A program made the position numbers and the translations under genes. A DNA stretch of 64,000 nt from an uncultured Pelagibacteraceae bacterium (lineage in GTDB: Bacteria > Pseudomonadota > Alphaproteobacteria > Pelagibacterales > Pelagibacteraceae): the NCBI GenBank assembly GCA_902520335.1, contig CABYNS010000002.1, forward strand, positions 62,001 through 126,000, read 5' to 3'. The notes below the pieces were generated by a model. That model did no database searches, was not told where the DNA came from, and worked only from the letters and a program-made list of their open reading frames with translations. Shown piece after piece: positions 56,919-64,000 of this stretch. Position 1 is the stretch's first letter. Each line of letters begins with the position of its first letter.

Positions 56919-57040
56919 TTATACCAGATAAAAAAACTAAGAAAAAAAACATCAAGACAGCATTAGCGATTATTGCTTTCATGATTTTTCTTTTTTTATT
57001 TACATTATATAACACTGGGGTTTTTGATAGAGCAATATGA
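56915..57040 (+). CDS. coxF: Small cytochrome oxidase operon protein (CoxF-like)
   Basis: A 41-residue protein too short for many gene finders. It starts with a basic stretch (MIIPDKKTKKKNIKTAL) and has one membrane helix (AIIAFMIFLFLFTLYNT), ending in GVFDRAI. The position between ctaB and ctaG is where a small CoxF-type gene lies in other Alphaproteobacteria. Its ATG overlaps the ctaB stop and its stop overlaps the ctaG start, so translation is coupled on both sides, which is strong evidence that it is real. The role is presumed to be oxidase assembly. Confidence 0.8.
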   Translation: MIIPDKKTKKKNIKTALAIIAFMIFLFLFTLYNTGVFDRAI

Positions 57041-57570
57041 TACAAAAAAAAAATCTTACACCATTAGTTCTTATAGGAATATTTGTATTTATGTTAGGTC
57101 TATCCTACGCTGCAGTACCTTTATATGATTTATTTTGTAGAGTAACGGGTTTTGGAGGTACTACTCAAATTTCAAACAGTGCTCCCAAAATAGTTCTCAA
57201 CAAAGTTGTGAGTGTTAGATTTGATACAAATGTGAATAATTTACCTTGGGATTTTAAAGCAAAATCGAATGTTATAGATGTGAAGGTTGGCCAAGTTAAT
57301 AAAATAGAGTTTGAAGTTGAAAATTATAGTAACGAACCAACTGCTGGTGTAGCAAGTTTTAACGTATCACCTGCAAGTTTTGGGAAATATTATAGTAAAC
57401 TTGGCTGTTTTTGTTTTGAAAAACAAGAATTAAAGGCAGGAGAAAAAGCCACTTATGTAATGACTTTTTATCTAGACCCCGAAATGATTAATGATCCAAG
57501 TGTCAAAAACCTAGAAGATGTAACTATGTCGTATACTTTTTTCTCGACAGATTATTATAAACAATCATAA
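57037..57570 (+). CDS. ctaG: Cytochrome c oxidase assembly protein CtaG (Cox11)
   Basis: A 177-residue copper chaperone for CuB. It has an N-terminal anchor (about residues 9-27), YAAVPLYDLFCRVTGFGGTTQ and the copper motif GCFCFEKQ in the periplasmic beta-sandwich. The C-terminus has the MSYTFF block. It starts inside the stop of coxF and is followed by coxC after nine bases. It is essential for assembly of aa3-type oxidase in related bacteria. Confidence 0.96.
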   Translation: MIQKKNLTPLVLIGIFVFMLGLSYAAVPLYDLFCRVTGFGGTTQISNSAPKIVLNKVVSVRFDTNVNNLPWDFKAKSNVIDVKVGQVNKIEFEVENYSNEPTAGVASFNVSPASFGKYYSKLGCFCFEKQELKAGEKATYVMTFYLDPEMINDPSVKNLEDVTMSYTFFSTDYYKQS

Positions 57571-57579
57571 TCCAAAAAA

Positions 57580-58368
57580 ATGTCAGCTGAAAAAAAACAT
57601 GATTATCATTTAGTAGATCCAAGTCCTTGGCCTATTTACGTTTCATTCTCTTGCTTAGTATTAGCTATAGGTGCCGTGTATTATATGCATTCAGATGTTT
57701 CATGGGGAATGTATCTTGGATTAGCTCTTTTAATTTATGGCGTATATATGTGGTTTAGAGATGTGGTCATTGAAGCAGAACATCAAGGTCATCATACTCC
57801 AGTGGTCCAAATTCACCACCGTTATGGAATGACTTTATTTATTGCATCTGAGGTAATGTTTTTTGTTGCTTGGTTTTGGGCTTACTTTGACGTTAGTCTT
57901 TTCCCGAACGATTTTGTAGGAAACGTATGGCCACCTAAAGATATTGTGACTTTTGATCCTTGGGATATACCTTTAATTAACACATTAGTTTTACTGTTAT
58001 CAGGAACAACTGTCACTTGGTCTCACCATTCATTATTAGAGGGTGATAGAAAAGGTTTTATACAAGGATTAGTGCTAACAGTAATTCTTGGAGCTTTTTT
58101 TACAGCACTTCAAGCATATGAATATCATCATGCTACATTTGCCTTTTCAGAACATATTTATGGTTCTGTTTTTTATATGGCAACAGGTTTTCATGGTTTC
58201 CATGTTATAGTTGGAACAATTTTTTTAGCAGTATGTTTATGGAGAGGAAAATTAGGTCATTTTACTAAAGACCATCATTTTGGTTTTGAAGCAGCTGCAT
58301 GGTATTGGCATTTTGTTGACGTTATTTGGTTATTTTTGTTTGCTGCAATATATATTTGGGGAAGTTAA
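57580..58368 (+). CDS. coxC: Cytochrome c oxidase subunit III
   Basis: A 262-residue subunit with seven membrane helices. Landmarks are YHLVDPSPWPIYVSFSCLV, DVVIEAEHQGHHTPVVQ, GMTLFIASEVMFFVAWFWAYF with the conserved Glu, and FHGFHVIVGTIFLAVCLWR and AAWYWHFVDVIWLFLF. It stabilises the proton uptake site of subunit I. It is in the operon downstream of ctaG and followed by surf1 after eight bases. Confidence 0.97.
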   Translation: MSAEKKHDYHLVDPSPWPIYVSFSCLVLAIGAVYYMHSDVSWGMYLGLALLIYGVYMWFRDVVIEAEHQGHHTPVVQIHHRYGMTLFIASEVMFFVAWFWAYFDVSLFPNDFVGNVWPPKDIVTFDPWDIPLINTLVLLLSGTTVTWSHHSLLEGDRKGFIQGLVLTVILGAFFTALQAYEYHHATFAFSEHIYGSVFYMATGFHGFHVIVGTIFLAVCLWRGKLGHFTKDHHFGFEAAAWYWHFVDVIWLFLFAAIYIWGS

Positions 58369-58376
58369 TTTGATCC

Positions 58377-59030
58377 TTGAAACATAAGTTTTTATTTTCC
58401 GTCTTTATAATTTTCTTTATTCTTGTTTTTATTGGACTAGGTACATGGCAAATTATTCGTCTAAATTGGAAGAATAATTTGATTTTAGAGATTGAAAATT
58501 CATTAAAAAATCCTCCAGTTGAATTAGCTCAATCAAACAAAGAAAACTTTCTTAAAATCAAAACTTCAGGGTCAATAGATTTTGATAAACAAATTTATTT
58601 ATACAATTTAAATGAGTCCGGTACTCCTGGATTTGAAGTAATAAATCCAATTGTCATTGGTGAAGAAAATTATTTAATAAATCGAGGCTGGATACCATTT
58701 GAAAAGAAGGGCACTCAAGAAATAAATGTATTTGATCAAAAAAATATTATTGGAACACTAAAACTACAAGGTAGAAAGAATATCTTTAAACCAGATAATG
58801 ATTTAGATGAAAATTACTGGTTTAGTTTAAACAGAGAAGATATCTTAAAATTTACAGGTAAAAATTTTTCTAAATATATTATTTATTTAGATGGAAATTA
58901 TCAGTTACCTAGACCAAAAAAAATTACTGCAAATATTTCTAATAATCATCAAAAATACGCTATTACATGGTTTTCATTAGCGCTTTCAATTCTTTTGCTA
59001 TATTTATATTTTAGAAAAAAGAATTATTAA
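58377..59030 (+). CDS. SURF1 family protein
   Basis: A 217-residue oxidase assembly factor that helps insert heme a. It has two membrane helices, one at the start (FLFSVFIIFFILVFIGLGTWQ) and one at the end, with a periplasmic domain between them; the GTWQIIRLNWK and NRGWIPF motifs are typical. The only possible start is a TTG at 58377, since a stop codon lies directly upstream in frame and the next ATG would remove the first helix. It directly precedes thrC. Confidence 0.9.
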   Translation: MKHKFLFSVFIIFFILVFIGLGTWQIIRLNWKNNLILEIENSLKNPPVELAQSNKENFLKIKTSGSIDFDKQIYLYNLNESGTPGFEVINPIVIGEENYLINRGWIPFEKKGTQEINVFDQKNIIGTLKLQGRKNIFKPDNDLDENYWFSLNREDILKFTGKNFSKYIIYLDGNYQLPRPKKITANISNNHQKYAITWFSLALSILLLYLYFRKKNY

Positions 59031-60404
59031 ATGAATTACATTAGTACAAGAAATAATCAAAAAAACTTTTCTTTTAAAGATGTTTTCCTCAAAGGATTAG
59101 CGGATGATGGAGGACTTTTTGTTCCTAAATCAATTAAACAATTCCAAAAGGAAGAATTAGATAATCTAAAAAATCTTAGTTACAATGATTTAGCTGCTGA
59201 AATAATTTATCCATTTATAGGAGATTTCATGTCTAAAGATGATCTAATCTCTACGATTTCAAAATCATATTCAAATTTTAGATCTGACGATGTTGTTAAA
59301 ATTTCTAATCTCGGAAATCTAAAAGTATTAGAACTATTTCATGGACCCACACTTGCTTTTAAAGATATCGCAATGCAGCTGATTGGTAATTTTTATCAAT
59401 ACCATTTAGCCCGTGATGAAAAAAAAATTAATATAATAGTAGCAACCTCAGGTGATACTGGTGCAGCTGCAATCGATGCTTTAAAAGGAAAAAGCAATTT
59501 AAATGTTTTTGTATTACACCCAAATAATAAAATTTCACCTGTACAAAGAAGGTTAATGACAATACATGAGGAAAATAACGTATTTAATATTGCAGTAGAG
59601 GGTAACTTTGATGACTGTCAAAATCTAGTAAAAGCAATGTTCAATGACGAAAAATTTTCAAAAGCGATTAATATGTCAGGGGTAAATTCAATTAATTGGG
59701 CAAGAATTATTGCTCAATCGGTGTATTATTTTTACGCTTTCTTTAAAGTTGGAAATGGTCAGCCTTTATCCTTTTCTGTTCCAACAGGAAACTTTGGTGA
59801 TATTTATGCTGGATACTTAGCAAAAAAATTAGGCCTTCCAATTGATAAGCTAATCGTAGCTACAAATAAAAATGACATACTTCATAGAGCCATATCAGTC
59901 GGCGACTATAGTCAAAAAAAAGTTGAGGAAACAAATACTCCAAGTATGGATATTCAAATAGCAAGTAATTTTGAGAGGCTTTTATATGATGTAAAAGATT
60001 GTAACTCAGAAGTTACAAAAGGTGTAATGGCTGAAATAAAAAATAATACCTATAAAATTGATAAAAACGATTTAGATAAAATCAAAAAAAATTTTGTATC
60101 TGAGATGCTTGATGAAAACGAAACTGTTGAAATGATAAAAACTATCAATGATGAACATCAAATGGTAGTTGATCCGCATACTGCAGTAGGTATTGGTGCT
60201 GTTAGAAAATTAGGATTAGAAAAAAATTGCGTTGTATTATCAACTGCACACCCGTGTAAATTTCCAAAGGCAATAGAAGATGCAATATCAAAAACTGAAA
60301 ATTTACCCGAAAGTCTTAAATATGTTTATGACAGAAAAGAAAAATTTGAACTTCTTTCAAATAATATTGAAAAAGTCAAAAAATATGTAATGAATTCGAT
60401 ATGA
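59031..60404 (+). CDS. thrC: Threonine synthase
   Basis: A 457-residue PLP enzyme that converts O-phosphohomoserine to threonine. It opens MNYISTRNNQ, has the PLP Lys111 in HGPTLAFKDIAMQLIG, and the phosphate loop ATSGDTGAAAI. Other blocks are PTGNFGDIYAGYLAKK and ILSTAHPCKFPKAI-like STAHPCKFPK. The partner homoserine kinase thrB lies three genes on, on the other strand. The peroxiredoxin gene begins within its stop region (4-base overlap). Confidence 0.96.
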   Translation: MNYISTRNNQKNFSFKDVFLKGLADDGGLFVPKSIKQFQKEELDNLKNLSYNDLAAEIIYPFIGDFMSKDDLISTISKSYSNFRSDDVVKISNLGNLKVLELFHGPTLAFKDIAMQLIGNFYQYHLARDEKKINIIVATSGDTGAAAIDALKGKSNLNVFVLHPNNKISPVQRRLMTIHEENNVFNIAVEGNFDDCQNLVKAMFNDEKFSKAINMSGVNSINWARIIAQSVYYFYAFFKVGNGQPLSFSVPTGNFGDIYAGYLAKKLGLPIDKLIVATNKNDILHRAISVGDYSQKKVEETNTPSMDIQIASNFERLLYDVKDCNSEVTKGVMAEIKNNTYKIDKNDLDKIKKNFVSEMLDENETVEMIKTINDEHQMVVDPHTAVGIGAVRKLGLEKNCVVLSTAHPCKFPKAIEDAISKTENLPESLKYVYDRKEKFELLSNNIEKVKKYVMNSI

Positions 60405-60889
60405 AAATTAAAATAAAAAATCAACTTCCAGATACAGAGATTTTTCAACTTATTGATGGAGAGCCTCAAAAAAGTAACTTAAGAGAAATCATAGGTAATG
60501 GAAAAATTGTTTTATTTGGTTTACCTGGAGCATTTACATCAACTTGCTCCAAACTTCACTTACCAGGTTTTGTAGCAAATGCAGATAAAATCAAAGCAAA
60601 AGGAATAGAAAATATATTTTGTTTATCAGTCAATGACCCTTATGTAATGAATGGCTGGGGAGAGATTAATAATACTGGAGATAAAATTAAAATGTTATCT
60701 GACCCATATTTAGTATTTACGAAAGCAATCGGTGCGGAAGTTGATAGAAATGCAAAAGGAATGGGAATTAGATCAAATCGTTATTTGATGGTTATTGAAA
60801 ATTTTACAGTCATTAAAATTCATGAAGAAGAAGAGACTAAAGAGTGCGGCTTAACTTCTGCAGAAAACTTATTGAACAATCTACTATAA
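60401..60889 (+). CDS. Peroxiredoxin, Prx5 type
   Basis: A 162-residue thiol peroxidase that reduces H2O2 and organic peroxides. The peroxidatic Cys49 lies in GLPGAFTSTCSKLHLPGF, typical for Prx5/AhpE-like proteins. Later blocks are SVNDPYVMNGWGE and GAEVDRNAKGMGIRSNRYLMVI, with a second Cys (KECGL) that may be resolving. It overlaps thrC by 4 bases and the convergent rnhA by 6 bases. The electron donor, thioredoxin or glutaredoxin, is not clear. Confidence 0.93.
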   Translation: MKIKIKNQLPDTEIFQLIDGEPQKSNLREIIGNGKIVLFGLPGAFTSTCSKLHLPGFVANADKIKAKGIENIFCLSVNDPYVMNGWGEINNTGDKIKMLSDPYLVFTKAIGAEVDRNAKGMGIRSNRYLMVIENFTVIKIHEEEETKECGLTSAENLLNNLL

Positions 60890-61306
60890 ATTTGCAGCAT
60901 CTCTAGCAAGTATATCCACTTCGTTATTTAATTTATCTGTTGAATGCGCTTTTACCCAGTTCCAACTTATTTCAAATTCACTATTTAATTGGTCCAATTC
61001 TGTCCAAAGTTCTTTATTACTTACCTCTTTTTTATTTGTAGTTCTCCATCCATTTTTTTTCCAATTGTGTATCCACTCTGTTATTCCAGACTTAACATAT
61101 TTAGAGTCAGTAAAAATTTGAACTTTGCTTCCTTTTGGAATCTTTTTAAGCGCCTCTATAGGCGCTAATAATTCCATTTGATTATTTGTAGTATCTTTTT
61201 TACTTCCTTTTATTTTAGTTTTTTTCCCCTCATCTAATATTATTGCTGCCCAGCCACCTTGACCTGGATTGCCAATACATGAACCATCAGTGTATATTTT
61301 AATCAT
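60884..61306 (-). CDS. rnhA: Ribonuclease HI
   Basis: A 140-residue enzyme that cuts RNA in RNA-DNA hybrids. The catalytic residues are Asp7 (IYTDGSCIGNPG), Glu45 (NNQMELLAPIEAL), Asp67 (IFTDSKYV) and Asp131 (NNEVDILARD). The basic handle region WIHNWKKNGWRTTNKKEV is present. The gene is directly downstream of thrB (one-base overlap), the usual alphaproteobacterial order ispH-thrB-rnhA. Confidence 0.96.
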   Translation of the reverse strand: MIKIYTDGSCIGNPGQGGWAAIILDEGKKTKIKGSKKDTTNNQMELLAPIEALKKIPKGSKVQIFTDSKYVKSGITEWIHNWKKNGWRTTNKKEVSNKELWTELDQLNSEFEISWNWVKAHSTDKLNNEVDILARDAANL

Positions 61307-62271
61307 TAATTCAAATAATCTTTATACGTTCTTAAATTATTGTGTATTGCAAGCTTTTGATAATATTCTCTTGGATCTTTAATCTTAATTAATACTGTCT
61401 TTGGAGTGTTTGAATAGTCATAAAGTCTAGTCATAAAATATCTAATTGCAGCACCCCGACACAAAATATTTAATGATTTTTTTTCTTTAACTGAGATTTT
61501 TCGAATTTTTTCATAACCTTTTATTAAATTTTTGACTTTCTTTTTGTTCAACACAAACTTTGATTTTTTTTTATCAAAACATAGTGCATTTACACAAATT
61601 GCGATTTCATACATAAAATAGTCATTAGCTGCGAAATAAAAATCAATTATTCCTGATAATTTGTTATTTTTAAAAAAGATATTGTCGATAAATAAATCTC
61701 CGTGAATTACTCCACTTGGTAAATTTTTAGGCCATTTTTTTTTTATATCTTTAAAATTATTTTTTAAAAATTTCTCTACATTAGTAAATTTTTTTGACTT
61801 AAATCTTATACTATTAAGTAATGGATTTAGACTTCTGACACCCATAGAGTTTTTTCTAGTAAGATTAATTTTTTTTGTAGATTGGTGCATTTCAGCAATC
61901 ATTTTGCCAATGTCATTACAGTTCTTAAAATTAAGTGATTTTTTATCTTTTCCTTTAAGAAATGAAACTATGCATGCTGCTTTATTTTTTAAATTAATTA
62001 AATACCCGCCATCTTTTTTTGTTTGTGGTTTTGGGCAATTTATTTTTGATTTATTTAATTTATCCATCAAATTCATAAAAAAAGGCAATTCTTTTTTTGA
62101 TACTCTTTTTTCGAAAATTGTAAGTATAAATTTTTTATTCTTTGATTTTAGTAAATAGTTTGTATTTTCAATTCCTTGCTTTATACCTTTAAATTCTAAA
62201 ATTTTTTCTATATCAAATTTTTTGTTAATATAAGAAATATCCTTTTTACTTATTTTCGTATAAACAGCCAT
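61306..62271 (-). CDS. thrB: Homoserine kinase, APH-fold type
   Basis: A 321-residue kinase of the choline/aminoglycoside kinase fold, not the GHMP fold of E. coli ThrB. The catalytic loop is GVIHGDLFIDNIFF, and the following GIIDFYFAANDYFMYEIAICVNALCF block is typical for this alphaproteobacterial homoserine kinase. It phosphorylates homoserine for ThrC (59031-60404). It lies one base after ispH, and is followed by rnhA. Confidence 0.93.
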   Translation of the reverse strand: MAVYTKISKKDISYINKKFDIEKILEFKGIKQGIENTNYLLKSKNKKFILTIFEKRVSKKELPFFMNLMDKLNKSKINCPKPQTKKDGGYLINLKNKAACIVSFLKGKDKKSLNFKNCNDIGKMIAEMHQSTKKINLTRKNSMGVRSLNPLLNSIRFKSKKFTNVEKFLKNNFKDIKKKWPKNLPSGVIHGDLFIDNIFFKNNKLSGIIDFYFAANDYFMYEIAICVNALCFDKKKSKFVLNKKKVKNLIKGYEKIRKISVKEKKSLNILCRGAAIRYFMTRLYDYSNTPKTVLIKIKDPREYYQKLAIHNNLRTYKDYLN

Positions 62272-62272
62272 T

Positions 62273-63217
62273 TTAGTTTAATTTTTTCGGTGCTTTAAAA
62301 ACAACATTTTCTTTAATTATTTCTACTTCATCTATACTGACTGTAAATTTATTTTTTAGCTCATCTATAAAATTATTGACCAAAATTTCTGGTGCGGAAG
62401 CCCCAGAGGAAATACCAATTGTATTTGAATTTTCAATTAAATCGAATGGTATTTCACTTTGCGAATGAATTAATAGTGAATTTGAACAACCGGATTTTCT
62501 TGCAACTTCAACTAATCTAACTGAATTAGATGAATTTCTACTGCCAATTACAAAAAATAAATCACATTTTTTTGCAATATTTTTGACAGCCATTTGTCTA
62601 TTCGTTGTAGCGTAACAAATATCTTCTTTCATTGGTTCTTTAATATCAGGAAATCTATCTTTTAAGATCTGAATTATATCTTTTGTATCGTCTACCGATA
62701 ACGTCGTTTGAGTAACATATGAAATTTTTTTGTTATTTTGAGGTTTGTATTTTTTTGCCTCATCCTCATTTTGAACAAGATCAATTGAGCCTTTAGGTAA
62801 CTGGCCCATAGTGCCAATTACTTCAGGGTGATTTTCATGTCCTATCAAAATTAAATGATAGCCAGCTTTATGTAAATTTTCAGCTTCTCTATGTACTTTG
62901 GATACTAATGGACATGTAGCATCTATATAAGTCATATTATAGTTTTTAGCATCCTCAGGTATTTTTTTGGGGACACCATGTGCTGAAAAAATAACTGGTC
63001 TTGTTCTATCTGTTATTTCTTCGAGTTCCTCAACAAAGATTGCACCTTTGTTTTTTAAATCATCAACTACATATTTATTATGAACAATTTCATGACGAAC
63101 ATAAACTGGAGCGCCATATTTTTTAATTGATTTTTCTACAATTTCTATAGCTCTTTCAACACCTGCACAAAAGCCTCTGGGCGCAGAAAGCAATATCTTT
63201 AACGGTTTATTTTTCAT
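62273..63217 (-). CDS. ispH: 4-hydroxy-3-methylbut-2-enyl diphosphate reductase
   Basis: An iron-sulfur enzyme of about 314 residues that makes IPP and DMAPP in the last step of the MEP pathway. The three cluster cysteines lie in APRGFCAGVERAI, DATCPLVSKVH and ICYATTNRQ; HSQSEI and GASAPEILV are also there. I prefer the ATG at 63217 over a TTG at 63226. Its start lies inside the 3' end of blh, so the two are coupled. IPP is a precursor of carotenoids and thus of the retinal that Blh makes. Confidence 0.96.
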   Translation of the reverse strand: MKNKPLKILLSAPRGFCAGVERAIEIVEKSIKKYGAPVYVRHEIVHNKYVVDDLKNKGAIFVEELEEITDRTRPVIFSAHGVPKKIPEDAKNYNMTYIDATCPLVSKVHREAENLHKAGYHLILIGHENHPEVIGTMGQLPKGSIDLVQNEDEAKKYKPQNNKKISYVTQTTLSVDDTKDIIQILKDRFPDIKEPMKEDICYATTNRQMAVKNIAKKCDLFFVIGSRNSSNSVRLVEVARKSGCSNSLLIHSQSEIPFDLIENSNTIGISSGASAPEILVNNFIDELKNKFTVSIDEVEIIKENVVFKAPKKLN

Positions 63218-64000
63218 TTTTTTCAATCAGATACTCAAGCAATATATGTGGAAAGGTCAAAGACGCCAAACCTATAAATATGATTTTAAGAATTGAACTA
63301 TCAAAATTGTAAGTATTATTTAGCAAATAAAGTCCAATTACACAAAAAATAGCAGTAATAAATGTCAGAGGTAAAGCTTTTTTTATAAATATTTTAAATC
63401 CATTACCAAGATTATTCTCATCTAATTCAGACATTAATGAGATGCTGTGTCTTATGGAATGCAAAAAACAAAAATAAATTGTGAAAGCTACTAACGGTGA
63501 AAAATAATAGTTTATTATTAGAATCGAAAAATAATCCAAAAATATTGTAAATTTCTTAAGCTCAAAATTTTTTGTAAATAGTAGAATGTTTGCTAAAGTT
63601 GAGAGAATTACAAAATATAGCGATACTCTGTTAGATTCTATTAAATCTAAAAATTTATAGAAAGTTTCATTTTCAATTAAAAGCAATCTGAATATTGATA
63701 TGGTTTCATCAAAATGGAAATACATTGGTGCAAAAACTATTAAAGAACCTTTTAAGAAAAATAAAAATTGATTGTAATAAGAGTTTTCAATTGTTAAAAA
63801 TTGAGTGTCTTCTTTTCCAAAATGATATGAAGCTACCATTAAAAATATGATCAAAGAAACATATGGTATCAATATCCATAAAAATATTACTATTAGAGCT
63901 ATTAAAATGTATCCAAAGTAAAAAATAGAAAAATTATCAATTTTTAAAATTTGAAAAAGTTTTCTTCCTTTAAAATTGTCAAGTGATCCATGAGATATAC
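63207..64000 (-). CDS. blh: Brp/Blh-type beta-carotene 15,15'-dioxygenase (5' end outside window)
   Basis: The frame is open to the window edge; a TTG at 63872 is not the true start, because upstream codons encode the family motif ISHGSLDNFKGRKLF. Other landmarks are VASYHFGKEDTQF, the central YFCFLHSIRHSISL (conserved His pair) and the C-terminal LASLTFPHILLEYLIE. Multiple hydrophobic segments fit an integral membrane enzyme. Blh cuts beta-carotene into two retinals, the cofactor of proteorhodopsin. No opsin or crt gene lies in the window. The gene overlaps ispH by 11 bases. Confidence 0.85.
   Translation of the reverse strand, partial: ISHGSLDNFKGRKLFQILKIDNFSIFYFGYILIALIVIFLWILIPYVSLIIFLMVASYHFGKEDTQFLTIENSYYNQFLFFLKGSLIVFAPMYFHFDETISIFRLLLIENETFYKFLDLIESNRVSLYFVILSTLANILLFTKNFELKKFTIFLDYFSILIINYYFSPLVAFTIYFCFLHSIRHSISLMSELDENNLGNGFKIFIKKALPLTFITAIFCVIGLYLLNNTYNFDSSILKIIFIGLASLTFPHILLEYLIEKNEK

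Noticed and set aside
63207-63872. A complete 221-residue membrane protein starting at a TTG
   Set aside because: The frame stays open to the window edge and upstream codons encode a Blh family motif, so it is a partial blh gene.

Overview
The window looks like a piece of a free-living alphaproteobacterial genome of the SAR11 type (Candidatus Pelagibacter or a close relative). The evidence is strongly AT-rich DNA with lysine/asparagine/isoleucine-heavy proteins, very tight packing (the largest gap without a recognised gene is about 190 bases, at 31473-31659), many gene pairs that overlap by 4-20 bases, and alphaproteobacterial gene orders: chvG-ahcY-tsaE-amgK-murU, coxB-ctaD-ctaB-coxF-ctaG-coxC-surf1, ispH-thrB-rnhA, and HAD hydrolase-ribF-ileS-lspA-DUF3035. 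The taxonomic call is an inference from these features; no rRNA gene is present to confirm it. I see no tRNA, rRNA, CRISPR array, insertion sequence, prophage or integrase.

Layout. 1-4265: the end of a ChvG-like sensor kinase, SAH hydrolase, the tRNA t6A ATPase TsaE and the AmgK-MurU sugar kinase/uridylyltransferase pair of peptidoglycan recycling. 4243-5976: phosphoglycerate mutase, a VanZ-like membrane protein and a lipoprotein lytic transglycosylase. 5966-11231 (minus): one tight run msrA, 3-mercaptopyruvate sulfurtransferase, RND adaptor, RND pump; the adaptor lacks its coiled-coil hairpin. 11267-15883: DMT transporter, AlkA-type glycosylase, DUF1330, GT17 glycosyltransferase, then a purine salvage pair (phosphoribosyltransferase and NCS2 purine permease) sharing one terminator. 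16010-19494: small lipoprotein, a heat-shock controlled Hsp20 with a ROSE-like leader, oligopeptidase B, membrane J-domain protein. 19491-24474: heptosyltransferase-like GT9, a DapA-family enzyme coupled to a cyclopropane fatty acid synthase homologue, a very lysine-rich coiled-coil protein of unknown function with a small membrane protein, and a DCC-family thiol protein. 24572-31472: TldD/TldE protease, an FAD oxidoreductase, DUF6134, YczE, and the GTPase BipA. 31660-35282: an RhlE-like RNA helicase and the groES-groEL operon with a sigma-32 type promoter and a strong terminator. 35406-43640: ribF, ileS, lspA, DUF3035 lipoprotein, a short glucose-6-phosphate isomerase, rsmD, purD. 43665-49536: DUF2093 and the lipid A/Kdo block ubiA-msbA-waaA-lpxK-lpxL. 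49589-53476: small metabolic and redox genes (DUF2721, quinone reductase, pirin, CDGSH protein, haloacid dehalogenase, rsmE). 53537-60889: the aa3-type cytochrome c oxidase operon with its assembly factors, then threonine synthase and a Prx5-type peroxiredoxin. 60884-64000 (minus): rnhA, thrB, ispH and the 3' part of blh, the beta-carotene cleaving enzyme that makes retinal.

Together the genes are mainly core housekeeping: respiration, envelope biogenesis, chaperones, cofactors and threonine synthesis. The parts least explained by known biology are the lysine-rich coiled-coil protein pair at 22605-24128, the hairpin-less RND adaptor, the phased T-tract repeat at 13961-14000, and the leader RNAs of hsp20 and the purine permease. 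I do not see a clearly novel multi-gene system such as a defence island.
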